5,472 nucleotides of DNA from Burkholderiales bacterium. Its GTDB lineage: Bacteria; Pseudomonadota; Gammaproteobacteria; Burkholderiales; Burkholderiaceae_C. Both the position numbers and the translations under genes were made by a program. The stretch's first letter is position 1, and each line of letters starts with the position of its first letter. Shown in pieces: positions 1-5,472 of the stretch. The stretch covers positions 1 through 5,472 of the forward strand of contig CANGHQ010000149.1 of the NCBI GenBank assembly GCA_947453585.1, in the 5' to 3' direction. Under the pieces are notes generated by a model. It made no database searches. It was not told where the DNA came from and saw nothing but the letters and a program-made list of their open reading frames with translations.

Positions 1-1
1 T

Positions 2-367
2 ACCCGCATGATCGGCAGCATGGTGGGTGTGGGTGTGGCCAGCGTGCTGGTCAACGCCTTTTATGCCCGCCACACGGCGGCGGCTCTCCTGCACTTCCAA
101 ATTACCGACGCGGCGTTGACCCGGCTTTTGTCATCGCCCCAAATACTGATCAGGGAGCAAGACCAGGAAGCCCTGCGCTCGCTGGCCAAAGGCCTGGGCC
201 TGGACGCCGCGCCCCTGTTTGAGGCGGCGCGCCAGGGGCTGGTCAGCGGCGCGCACGCGGCGTTTTTGTTGTGCGCGGTAATTGCGGGCCTGAGCGTGCT
301 CATTAGCTGGCGCCTGCCGCACTACACGATTCGGCCCCAGGCTGAGCCTGCGGCGCAAGCCGACTAA
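2..367 (+). CDS. C-terminal fragment of a membrane transporter, probably MFS (DHA2/EmrB-like)
   Basis: The reading frame is open from the left edge and ends at TAA 365-367, so only the last 121 residues are seen; the true start lies outside the window. The fragment opens with a small-residue-rich helix (TRMIGSMVGVGVASVLVNAF), then a roughly 60-residue amphipathic or polar stretch. A clear membrane helix follows at about residues 83-102 (AAFLLCAVIAGLSVLISW), then a short hydrophilic tail. This layout, an R/G-rich helix, a long variable loop, a final helix and a short cytoplasmic tail, resembles the end of 14-helix MFS exporters of the EmrB/QacA type. In that family the last two helices are separated by such a loop. 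The family call is inferred from this pattern; no diagnostic MFS motif is inside the visible part. Another multi-helix transporter family is possible. The first ATG (8-10) is internal and not a credible start. Confidence 0.6.
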   Translation, partial: TRMIGSMVGVGVASVLVNAFYARHTAAALLHFQITDAALTRLLSSPQILIREQDQEALRSLAKGLGLDAAPLFEAARQGLVSGAHAAFLLCAVIAGLSVLISWRLPHYTIRPQAEPAAQAD

Positions 368-368
368 C

Positions 369-391
369 GTCGGCCGGCCCGCTGCGCCGAC
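369..391. repeat. Short inverted repeat downstream of the transporter gene
   Basis: GTCGGC (369-374) and its exact reverse complement GCCGAC (386-391) flank an 11-base spacer, in which two further G-C pairs are possible. It begins one base after the stop codon of the preceding gene, where a transcript-end hairpin would sit. No run of T follows directly, so it is not a standard intrinsic terminator. It may be an RNA-end-stabilising hairpin or simply chance in GC-rich DNA. Confidence 0.3.
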
Positions 392-393
392 AA

Positions 394-429
394 TGGCGCC
401 AGCACACCCTTAAGCGCCAGCCCCTTTTT
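394..429 (+). terminator. Possible weak intrinsic terminator or leader hairpin
   Basis: TGGCGC (394-399) pairs exactly with GCGCCA (414-419) around a 14-base loop. Five bases later comes a run of five T (425-429). GC stem plus T-run on the plus strand resembles a rho-independent terminator for the upstream transporter gene. However, the stem is short, the loop long, and the T-run is offset from the stem and lies just before the ribosome binding site of the next gene. It could equally be a leader structure of the thioredoxin-like gene. Confidence 0.25.
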
Positions 430-441
430 GCAGGAACGGAC

Positions 442-774
442 ATGCCCAGCCCATCAACACCCAGCTACAACCCAAGCGCTCCCACCCGAGCAGAAGTTGA
501 CGCCACGCCCGGCGCGCTGCTTTTGCAGTTTGGCGTGGACTGGTGCGGCCACTGCCAGGCCGCTGAACCGGCCATCGCCCAGGCCATGCAGGCCCAACCG
601 CAGCTTGCGCACCTGCGCATTGAAGACGGCGCGGGCCGTGCGCTGGGGCGCTCGTTCAAGGTCAAGCTTTGGCCCACTTTGGTGCTGATGCACCAAGGCC
701 AGGAACTCGCCCGGCTGGTGCGCCCCACGCGGGTGGAGCAGGTGCAAGAGTTTTTGCGCCAGGTGCCCCAGTAG
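442..774 (+). CDS. Thioredoxin family protein with WCGHC active site
   Basis: This encodes a 110-residue thioredoxin-fold thiol-disulfide oxidoreductase, probably cytoplasmic because no signal peptide or membrane helix is visible. The redox pair is C35/C38 in WCGHC, preceded by a hydrophobic strand (LLLQFGVDW). P43 matches the proline that kinks the active-site helix, and the cis-proline facing the cysteines is P78 in LWPTLVL. Length is normal for a thioredoxin (about 105-110). Histidine inside CGHC, as in protein disulfide isomerase, instead of the proline of classical CGPC, generally makes the pair more oxidising in this fold. The segment between helix 2 and the cis-Pro is shorter than in E. 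coli TrxA, so this is a thioredoxin-like protein, not the housekeeping one. The start is supported by AGGAA at 432-436, five bases upstream. Its partner is unknown. It is convergent with the YedK-like gene, 31 bases away. Confidence 0.85.
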   Translation: MPSPSTPSYNPSAPTRAEVDATPGALLLQFGVDWCGHCQAAEPAIAQAMQAQPQLAHLRIEDGAGRALGRSFKVKLWPTLVLMHQGQELARLVRPTRVEQVQEFLRQVPQ

Positions 775-805
775 CCCGGCAGGGACTGGGACGCCCGGTG
801 GCGCG

Positions 806-1510
806 CTAGAACAGCGTAGCCTGCTGCGCGGCATCCGGCTTTGCCGCCCCCAGCCCCGCAGGCGGCGCTTCTGCCTGCGCCACCAGAGCAGGCGCAGGGC
901 AGGCGTAAATCAAGTCCATGCTGTGCGCAGGCGCGGCCTGCAGCCACTGCGCGTAAAGCTCGGGTGGCAGCACCACCACCATGCGCTTTTCATCGTCGGG
1001 CTTGTGAAACTGGCGCATCAAGGGGTGGGCGTCGGCGTTGACGGTCAGCATGGTGAAGCTCAGCACCTCGCCCTGGGGCGATCGCCACGCCGACCACAGG
1101 CCAGCAATGCCCATGGCCTTGCCGTTAGTCAATCCGATGCGGGTAGCCACCGCGCGGCCACTGCGCCAGTCAGGTTCAAAAAACGCGTCTGCCGGAATGA
1201 TGCAGTGCTGCGAGCGCGCCCAGGCGTCGCGAAAGCTGGGTTTTTCCGCCACGGTTTCGCAGCGCGCGTTGTAGGTATGGCGCCCCAGCGTGCGGTCTTT
1301 GGCCCAGTGCGGCAAGAGACCAAAAGCGCCGCTTGCCGCCTCAAGCGCAGGCACCGCGTCGTCGCCCGCGTCTGCGTGCGGGTGGGGCCGCACAAAGCTG
1401 CCCATGTAGCCCGGCCACACATCGGCGGGTTGCGCCACTGCCGGCGGCTGCAGACCAAATTGGCGCTCAAACTGGGCGTTGTTTTTGACGGCTTGGTAGT
1501 GGCTGCACAT
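806..1510 (-). CDS. SOS response-associated peptidase (SRAP), YedK/HMCES family
   Basis: This 234-residue protein belongs to the SRAP family. Members form a covalent thiazolidine link between Cys2 and the aldehyde of an abasic site in single-stranded DNA, shielding it from strand breakage. Family hallmarks are visible. Met1-Cys2 means Met removal exposes the catalytic cysteine, and this fixes the start codon. The YNARCET segment (N81, R83, E85) is the NAR.E motif. FFEP holds the active-site glutamate E112. LTVNADAHPLMRQFHKP holds the catalytic histidine H162, followed by DEKRMVVVL. Length is close to the usual 220-240. The last 30 residues are an Ala/Pro-rich, probably disordered tail. A His/Asp-rich insert at about 42-51 lies in a variable region. 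No clear Shine-Dalgarno sequence precedes the ATG (1508-1510), and no LexA box was recognised upstream. Family and start are near certain; DNA-damage control is not shown by this sequence. Confidence 0.93.
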   Translation of the reverse strand: MCSHYQAVKNNAQFERQFGLQPPAVAQPADVWPGYMGSFVRPHPHADAGDDAVPALEAASGAFGLLPHWAKDRTLGRHTYNARCETVAEKPSFRDAWARSQHCIIPADAFFEPDWRSGRAVATRIGLTNGKAMGIAGLWSAWRSPQGEVLSFTMLTVNADAHPLMRQFHKPDDEKRMVVVLPPELYAQWLQAAPAHSMDLIYACPAPALVAQAEAPPAGLGAAKPDAAQQATLF

Positions 1511-1539
1511 GGTGAGTAGTGGTCGGTTGCGCGGATCCT

Positions 1540-1587
1540 AAACCCCTATGGTTTGCAAGCCCATGCTGCAGCGCAAACAGGGGGTTT
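1540..1587. repeat. Two-part imperfect inverted repeat upstream of the transporter operon
   Basis: The outer arms AAACCCC (1540-1546) and GGGGTTT (1581-1587) are exact reverse complements. Inside them, TTTGC (1552-1556) and GCAAA (1573-1577) are also exact reverse complements in register. The two are separated by an unpaired internal loop of five bases on one side and three on the other, with a 16-base apical loop. It lies about 80 bases before the start of the binding-protein gene and 30 bases from the SRAP start, so it could be an operator or a transcript leader stem for either gene. No regulator gene is visible in the window. Confidence 0.4.
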
Positions 1588-1657
1588 TCACCCATACCCC
1601 TGGCCTCTGGGCAGGCACACAATGCCCGAGATATTTCTTTTGGCCAACAAGCAAACT

Positions 1658-1661
1658 GGAG
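1658..1661 (+). promoter_or_regulatory. Ribosome binding site of the binding-protein gene
   Basis: GGAG lies six bases before ATG 1668. It settles the start: the frame is also open from an upstream ATG at 1548, but only the 1668 start has a Shine-Dalgarno sequence and puts a proper signal peptide at the N-terminus. Confidence 0.8.
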
Positions 1662-1667
1662 TCAACC

Positions 1668-2984
1668 ATGTCCCAAACATCCTTATTCGGCTGCGTGCGG
1701 CCCGCGCGGCTGAGCGCGGTGGCGCTGGCGACTTGCTGCTTTGCGCTGTCGGCGCAGGCGCAGGAAACCTTCAAGATCGGCATCGTCAGCTTTTTGTCGG
1801 GCCAGGCGGCGGACAGTTTTGGCATCCCGGCGGTCAATGGAGCCAAGGTGCTGGTCGATGCCTTTAACCGGGGCTCAGCGCCCGCGCCCTACAACAAGGT
1901 CGGCTTTGGCGGCCTGAAGATCGAGCCGATCTATGTGGACGAAAACGGCGGGGCCACCAAGCAGGTGCAAGAGCTGCGCAATCTGTACGACCGTGACAAA
2001 GTGGATGCGGTGGTGGGCTACGTTGGGTCGGGAGACTGCCTGGCGGTGGCGCCGGTGGCCGAAGAAATGAAGAAGTTCCTGATCCTTTACGACTGCGGCA
2101 CACCGCGCATTTTTGAGGACAACAAGCTCAACTACGTGTTTCGCACGGCTGCGCACGCCACCATGGACAACGTGGCGCTGGCCCGCTACATGAAGGCGCG
2201 CAACGTGAAGGCCGAGACCTTCAACATGATCAACCAGGACTACGCCTGGGGCCAGGATTCCAAGAAAGACTTCGTCTGGTCCATGGAAAAGCTCTACCCC
2301 AATGCCAAACCCGGCGAGGATCAACTGCCCAAGTTTGGCGCCGGCCAGTACGGCACCGAGATCTCGGCGCTCATGTCCAAGACGGCTGATGTGACCCACA
2401 GCAGCTTGTGGGGCGGCGACTTGCAGGCATTTATTCTGCAAGCCGCACCGCGCGGCCTGTTCAAGCGCACACAGATGGTGTTTTCGGCGGCCGACCACGT
2501 CTTGCCCGCTTTGGGCGACAAGATGCCAGACGGCGTCATCCTGGGCGCGCGTGGTGCTTATGGCCTGATGTCGCCCAAGTCGGCGCTCAACGACTGGTGG
2601 TGGGATATTTACAGCAAGGCCTACAACGTTTATCCCGTGCAGGCTCCGTACCGCATGGTGCAGTCGCTGCTGGGCCTGAAGCTGGCAGTGGAAAAAGCCA
2701 TGGCAGCCAATGGCGGCAAAAAGCCCAACGCCGAGCAGCTCGCTGCCGCCTTGGCCAATTCCGAGTGGGACTCGCCAGCCGGCAAAATCCGCATGACCCT
2801 GGGCAACGGCCACCAAGCCATCCAGGAAACCGCCATCGGCAAGACCCGCTTTGATGCCGCGCAAAAGATGGTGCTGCTCGAAGACATCATGCGCTTCCCG
2901 GCGGAGTGCGTGAACCCGCCGGCCAACATGAAGTCTGAAGACTGGATCAAGGCTGGCTTTCCCGGTGCTAAGGGTTGCCCTTAA
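1668..2984 (+). CDS. Periplasmic substrate-binding protein of a branched-chain amino acid/amide (HAAT-type) ABC transporter
   Basis: This 438-residue secreted receptor captures a small ligand in the periplasm and delivers it to the LivH/LivM permease pair encoded just downstream. Residues 1-31 form a Sec signal peptide: positive R11/R14, hydrophobic core LSAVALATCCFAL, and a signal peptidase I site after A-Q-A (31|32). C23 and C24 lie in the core and are not followed by a lipobox-like cleavage context, so a lipoprotein is unlikely. The mature part starts with the family's first strand (FKIGIVSFLSGQAADSFG) and has a KVDAVVGYVGSGD strand-turn typical of type I periplasmic binding folds (Peripla_BP_6). 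The size is at the large end for the family. Four mature cysteines (C124, C143, C414, C437) could form disulfides. The ligand is not deducible: relatives bind branched-chain or aromatic amino acids, amides, urea or aromatic acids. It is the first gene of the operon. Confidence 0.9.
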   Translation: MSQTSLFGCVRPARLSAVALATCCFALSAQAQETFKIGIVSFLSGQAADSFGIPAVNGAKVLVDAFNRGSAPAPYNKVGFGGLKIEPIYVDENGGATKQVQELRNLYDRDKVDAVVGYVGSGDCLAVAPVAEEMKKFLILYDCGTPRIFEDNKLNYVFRTAAHATMDNVALARYMKARNVKAETFNMINQDYAWGQDSKKDFVWSMEKLYPNAKPGEDQLPKFGAGQYGTEISALMSKTADVTHSSLWGGDLQAFILQAAPRGLFKRTQMVFSAADHVLPALGDKMPDGVILGARGAYGLMSPKSALNDWWWDIYSKAYNVYPVQAPYRMVQSLLGLKLAVEKAMAANGGKKPNAEQLAAALANSEWDSPAGKIRMTLGNGHQAIQETAIGKTRFDAAQKMVLLEDIMRFPAECVNPPANMKSEDWIKAGFPGAKGCP

Positions 2985-3002
2985 TCCCGGCGCGCTGGTT
3001 GG

Positions 3003-3890
3003 ATGCTCACGATTCTGATTGACGGCCTGACCTACGCGTCATGGCTGTTCATTGTGGCGCTGGGGCTGACCCTGGTGTTTGGGGTGCTCAAGATCCTCAA
3101 CATCGCGCACGGCAGCTTTTACGCTTTGGGCGCGTATGCCTCGGCCAGCTTTGTGGCCTGGGCCGGCGCCATGAAGCTTGCGCCCGGCTTTACCCTGGTG
3201 GCCATGTTGCTGGCGGCGGTGGCGGTGGCGGCCTTGATTGCCCCGCTGACCGAGCGCGGCCTTTTGCGCTTCTTCTATGGCCGCGACGAGGTGCTGCTGG
3301 TGCTGGTGACCTACGCCATGTTCCTAATGCTCGAGGACGTGACCAAGCTGGTCTGGGGTGCCACGCCGTACTACGTGTCCGAGCCCTACAGCATGTTTGG
3401 CAGCATTGACATAGGCACCCAGACCTATGTGGGCTACGACTTCGTGCTGGTGGCTTTGGCGCTGGTGGTGGGCGGGGCCGTGTGGTGGTGGCTCAACCGC
3501 ACCCGCCAGGGCAAGATCACACTGGCGGTGATTCATAACGCCGAAGTGGCGGCCAGCATGGGTGTCAATGTCTCGCGGGTTTATATGTTGGCTTTTTCCA
3601 TTGGCATTTTTCTGGCGGCCATTGGCGGGGCCTTTACCGCGCCCATGATTTCGGTGCAACCCGGGGTTTCGGTGGGGGTGATCATTGTGTCTTTTGCGGT
3701 GGTGATCATTGGCGGGCTTGGCAGTATTGAGGGCGCGGCGGCGGGCGCGCTGATTGTCGGGCTGGCGCGTTCCATGGCGGTGCATCTGGCGCCGGTGGCT
3801 GAACTGTTTTCTATTTACGTGGTGATGGCGGTGGTACTGATGTTCCGCCCCGAAGGCCTGTTCCAGCGCGTCAAGGCGCGCAAGATTTGA
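3003..3890 (+). CDS. livH: LivH-type inner-membrane permease of the ABC transporter
   Basis: This 295-residue polytopic membrane protein forms half of the translocation channel. The N-terminal family signature is clear: LTLVFGVLKILNIAHGSFYALGAY at residues 22-45 fits the LivH pattern FG-x-L-(x)-NxAHG-x-(x)-GAY. Hydrophobic segments lie at about 10-30, 40-56, 62-82, 95-112, 146-164, 193-214, 223-240, 244-258 and 265-281. The cytoplasmic loop at 167-193 (R168, G170, N179, A183, G187) corresponds to the conserved segment that docks on the ATPase. It is followed by IGGLGSIEGA (236-245) and the usual C-terminal FRPEGLF. Length matches the family (about 290-310). It starts 18 bases after the binding-protein stop, preceded by only a weak GGTTGG, so translation may be partly coupled. 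Symbol is by family; the transported ligand is unknown. Confidence 0.92.
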   Translation: MLTILIDGLTYASWLFIVALGLTLVFGVLKILNIAHGSFYALGAYASASFVAWAGAMKLAPGFTLVAMLLAAVAVAALIAPLTERGLLRFFYGRDEVLLVLVTYAMFLMLEDVTKLVWGATPYYVSEPYSMFGSIDIGTQTYVGYDFVLVALALVVGGAVWWWLNRTRQGKITLAVIHNAEVAASMGVNVSRVYMLAFSIGIFLAAIGGAFTAPMISVQPGVSVGVIIVSFAVVIIGGLGSIEGAAAGALIVGLARSMAVHLAPVAELFSIYVVMAVVLMFRPEGLFQRVKARKI

Positions 3891-3897
3891 AACACGC

Positions 3898-4881
3898 ATG
3901 GCCACCGCTTCATCCGATTCGGCGCTAGCGCCCTCCCAAGCCACGGCTGCCCGTGTAAAGACGGTGCGCTGGGCGCTTGCCTGCTGCGTTCTTTTGCTGG
4001 CGGGCGGCACGCTCTTGCCCAAGTGGTTCACTTTTTTGCTGACCATGGCCGCAGCCAATGGGCTGGTGTCGCTCGGCATTGTGGTGCTGATGCGCGGCGG
4101 CGTGGTTTCTTTTGGCCAGGGCTTGGTGTTTGCGGCGGGTGGCTACTCTGCAGCGCTGGTGTTCAATAAATGGGGGTTTCACGACTTGCTGGGCCTGGCG
4201 CTGACCGGTGGTGTGGCTGCCAGCCTGGTGGCCGTGCCCTTTGCGCCACTCTTGTCGCGCTATCGGGGCATATTTTTTGCCATGCTGACGCTGGCGCTGT
4301 CCATGGTGGCCTACGGGCTGTTGATGAAGCTGGAGGTGCTGGGCGGGTCTGACGGATTTAACCTGGGGCGCCCGAGCTTGTTGGGTTGGACGCTGCCCGA
4401 CGAGCGCGTTGGCTACATCCTGTACAGCGTGACCGTGGTGGTGGCCGCCTTGATGGCGCTGCTGGCGCGCATTTATTTCGACAGCACGCGGGGCCTTTTG
4501 ACCCTGGCGATGCGCGAAAACGAGTTGCGGGTGGAGTATCTTGGCGGCTCGGTGCGCCATGCGATGGCGATCAACTTTGCCTTGGCTGCATTTTGTGGCG
4601 GCTTGGGCGGCGCGCTGGCGGCCCTGGCGCTGGGTCATATCGAACCCAATTTCAGCTTTTGGACCACCTCGGGCGAATTTGTCTTTGTCGCCATCTTGGG
4701 GGGCTGGCAAAGCGTGGTGGCGGTATTTGTAGCCAGCGCGATTTTGGAGCTGGTACGCTCGTTTTCCAGTTCTTACTTCCCCAATACCTGGCAACTCGCA
4801 CTGGGCATTTTTCTGCTGGTGGTGATCCGTTTTCTGCCCAACGGCATCGGAGCGCTGTGGATTAAAGGGCGCGCGCGATGA
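3898..4881 (+). CDS. livM: LivM-type inner-membrane permease of the ABC transporter
   Basis: This 327-residue second permease subunit pairs with the LivH-type protein to form the channel. Family features in order: a hydrophilic 20-residue N-terminus; a hydrophobic segment at 24-40; a helix and the SFGQG..FAAGGYSAAL block (71-87), equivalent to the LivM SxGQ...GxGAY signature; the LGGSDGFN motif (148-155) matching the usual GG(S/T)DG; and a cytoplasmic ATPase-coupling loop with REN.LR.E.LG (206-216). Next come GGLGGAL (234-240), a final pair of helices and the C-terminal RFLPNGI typical of LivM ends. The segment AILGGWQSVV (265-274) departs from the usual GGxG. The gene begins seven bases after the livH-type stop with no obvious Shine-Dalgarno sequence, so translational coupling is likely. 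Its stop overlaps the next start (ATGA). Length is typical of the shorter LivM proteins; E. coli LivM is longer. Confidence 0.92.
   Translation: MATASSDSALAPSQATAARVKTVRWALACCVLLLAGGTLLPKWFTFLLTMAAANGLVSLGIVVLMRGGVVSFGQGLVFAAGGYSAALVFNKWGFHDLLGLALTGGVAASLVAVPFAPLLSRYRGIFFAMLTLALSMVAYGLLMKLEVLGGSDGFNLGRPSLLGWTLPDERVGYILYSVTVVVAALMALLARIYFDSTRGLLTLAMRENELRVEYLGGSVRHAMAINFALAAFCGGLGGALAALALGHIEPNFSFWTTSGEFVFVAILGGWQSVVAVFVASAILELVRSFSSSYFPNTWQLALGIFLLVVIRFLPNGIGALWIKGRAR
4864..4880 (+). promoter_or_regulatory. Ribosome binding site and ATGA start-stop overlap for the ATPase gene
   Basis: AAAGGG (4864-4869) lies eight bases before ATG 4878, whose last bases overlap the TGA stop (4879-4881) of the upstream permease. 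This supports 4878 over the in-frame ATG at 4887 and indicates translational coupling of permease and ATPase. Confidence 0.65.
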
Positions 4882-5472
4882 ACCCCATGCTGCAAGCCGT
4901 GGGTGTCAACAAAAACTTTGACGCGGTGGTGGCTGCGGCCGACATCAACATCACAGTAGCGGCGGGCGAACGCGTGAGCCTGATAGGCAGCAATGGCGCA
5001 GGAAAAACCACCTTCGTCAACATGATCACCGGCTACCTCAAGCCCGACCAAGGCCAGATCAAACTCGACGGACAGGACATCACGCGGCTCGATCCCCGCG
5101 CCATTACGCGCCTGGGTGTGGCGCGCTCGTTTCAGATCCCGCAGCTGTTTGGTGAGCTGACGGTGCTGGAGAACATGCTTGTAGCCATCGCCTGCCACGA
5201 GGCGCGCTTGAGTTTTTGGCAACCGGCGCGCAGGCGCAGTGCCATGGACCGTGCAGAGTCGCTGTTGGAGCGCTTTGCCCTGCAGGAACACCGCGACCGC
5301 CGCGTGGCAGAACTGCCCGGGGGCGTGCGCAAACTGCTCGACATCGCCATGTCGCTCACCGCAGCGCCCAAGTTGCTGCTGCTCGACGAGCCCACCAGCG
5401 GTGTTTCGGCCGATGAGAAATTTCCGATGATGGAAACCATCATGTCCGCGCTGGGGCAAGAGCAGTCCACCA
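4878..5472 (+). CDS. livG: LivG-type ATP-binding protein of the ABC transporter (3' end outside the window)
   Basis: The first 198 residues of an ABC ATPase are visible and the frame runs open off the right edge; family members are about 250 residues, so perhaps 50-60 are missing. It hydrolyses ATP on the cytoplasmic side to drive the LivH/LivM channel. Motifs: aromatic A-loop candidate F14; Walker A GSNGAGKTT (37-45); Q-loop Q86 in ARSFQIPQLF; ABC signature region LPGGVRKLLDIAMSL (146-160); Walker B LLLLDEP (166-172) with catalytic glutamate E171; D-loop region SGVSADE (174-180). The H-loop histidine lies beyond the window. RSFQ..QLF..LTVLENM is typical of LivG. Oddities are the signature LPGGV in place of LSGGQ and SGVSADE where LivG usually has AGLNP, suggesting a divergent branch. 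A livF-type ATPase would be expected immediately downstream. The symbol is by family. Confidence 0.92.
   Translation, partial: MNPMLQAVGVNKNFDAVVAAADINITVAAGERVSLIGSNGAGKTTFVNMITGYLKPDQGQIKLDGQDITRLDPRAITRLGVARSFQIPQLFGELTVLENMLVAIACHEARLSFWQPARRRSAMDRAESLLERFALQEHRDRRVAELPGGVRKLLDIAMSLTAAPKLLLLDEPTSGVSADEKFPMMETIMSALGQEQST

Larger units (their letters stand above)
1511..1667. promoter_or_regulatory. Divergent intergenic region between SRAP gene and ABC transporter operon
   Basis: These 157 bases must hold the promoters for the leftward SRAP gene and the rightward transporter operon. I found no convincing -35/-10 pair for either direction. CACAAT (1618-1623) and GATATT (1630-1635) are weak -10-like hexamers on the plus strand without a TTGACA-like partner at 17 bases. 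No GG-N10-GC sigma-54 match was found. Visible structure comprises the inverted repeat at 1540-1587, a short repeat GGGCA/TGCCC (1609-1613 and 1623-1627), and the 8-base palindrome TTGGCCAA (1640-1647). Lack of a strong promoter would fit activator-dependent expression, which is inference. Confidence 0.45.

Noticed and set aside
828..847. Hairpin GCGGCA/TGCCGC near the end of the SRAP gene
   Set aside because: It lies within coding sequence (Ala/Pro-rich tail), has no T-run, and is explained by repetitive GC-rich codons.
923..1519. Plus-strand open frame of 198 codons opposite the SRAP gene
   Set aside because: The minus-strand SRAP protein has all catalytic motifs; the plus-strand translation has no family character.
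1601..1627. Sigma-54-like GG...GC motif upstream of the transporter operon
   Set aside because: GGCAC...ATGC looks suggestive, but the spacing between GG and GC is 8, not 10, and no other GG pair fits.
1548..1667. Upstream in-frame ATG that would lengthen the binding protein by 40 residues
   Set aside because: There is no ribosome site, and the extension would bury the signal peptide. GGAG before 1668 and the signal peptide at that start decide against it.
1875..2864. Long open frame on the minus strand (329 codons) opposite the binding-protein gene
   Set aside because: Its translation is His/Arg/Val-rich with no recognisable domain. It mirrors the codon bias of the well-supported plus-strand gene, a known artefact in GC-rich DNA.
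3324..4794. Minus-strand open frames opposite the two permease genes (251 and 289 codons)
   Set aside because: Translations are rich in His, Arg and Gln with low-complexity character. They are antisense shadows of clear membrane-protein genes.
1..5472. Mobile elements, CRISPR arrays, tRNA/rRNA, phage or defence genes
   Set aside because: No transposase, integrase, spaced direct repeats, tRNA-like cloverleaf or defence-related domain was seen on either strand. All large frames are accounted for by ordinary families.

Overview
This window is GC-rich. Its gene content and protein character suggest a betaproteobacterium of the order Burkholderiales, probably Comamonadaceae. That placement is an inference from gene style, codon choice and neighbourhood, not from a database match.

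Layout. Bases 2-367 (+) hold the C-terminal end of an integral membrane protein, most likely a 12-14-helix MFS drug or metabolite exporter. A 74-base gap with two small inverted repeats leads to a 110-residue thioredoxin-fold protein with a WCGHC active site (442-774, +). Convergent to it, 31 bases away, is an SOS response-associated peptidase of the YedK/HMCES family (806-1510, -), with the family's catalytic residues in place. A 157-base divergent intergenic region (1511-1667) carries an imperfect inverted repeat. It separates the YedK-like gene from a rightward ABC transporter operon that fills the rest of the window and runs off its right edge.

The operon encodes a periplasmic substrate-binding protein (1668-2984), a LivH-type permease (3003-3890), a LivM-type permease (3898-4881) and a LivG-type ATPase (4878 to beyond the window). 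The genes are tightly packed, with gaps of 18 and 7 bases and then a 4-base ATGA overlap. This is the standard branched-chain amino acid/amide uptake (HAAT) architecture: the exported binding protein captures the ligand, the two permeases form the channel, and LivG (with a LivF expected just downstream) powers transport. The ligand cannot be read from sequence. The members look like a divergent subfamily: the ATPase signature reads LPGGV rather than LSGGQ, LivM has GGWQ where GGxG is usual, and the binding protein has four cysteines in its mature part.

I see no sign of mobile DNA, CRISPR, tRNA/rRNA or a new biological system. The window is ordinary chromosomal content. The findings are modest oddities within known families.
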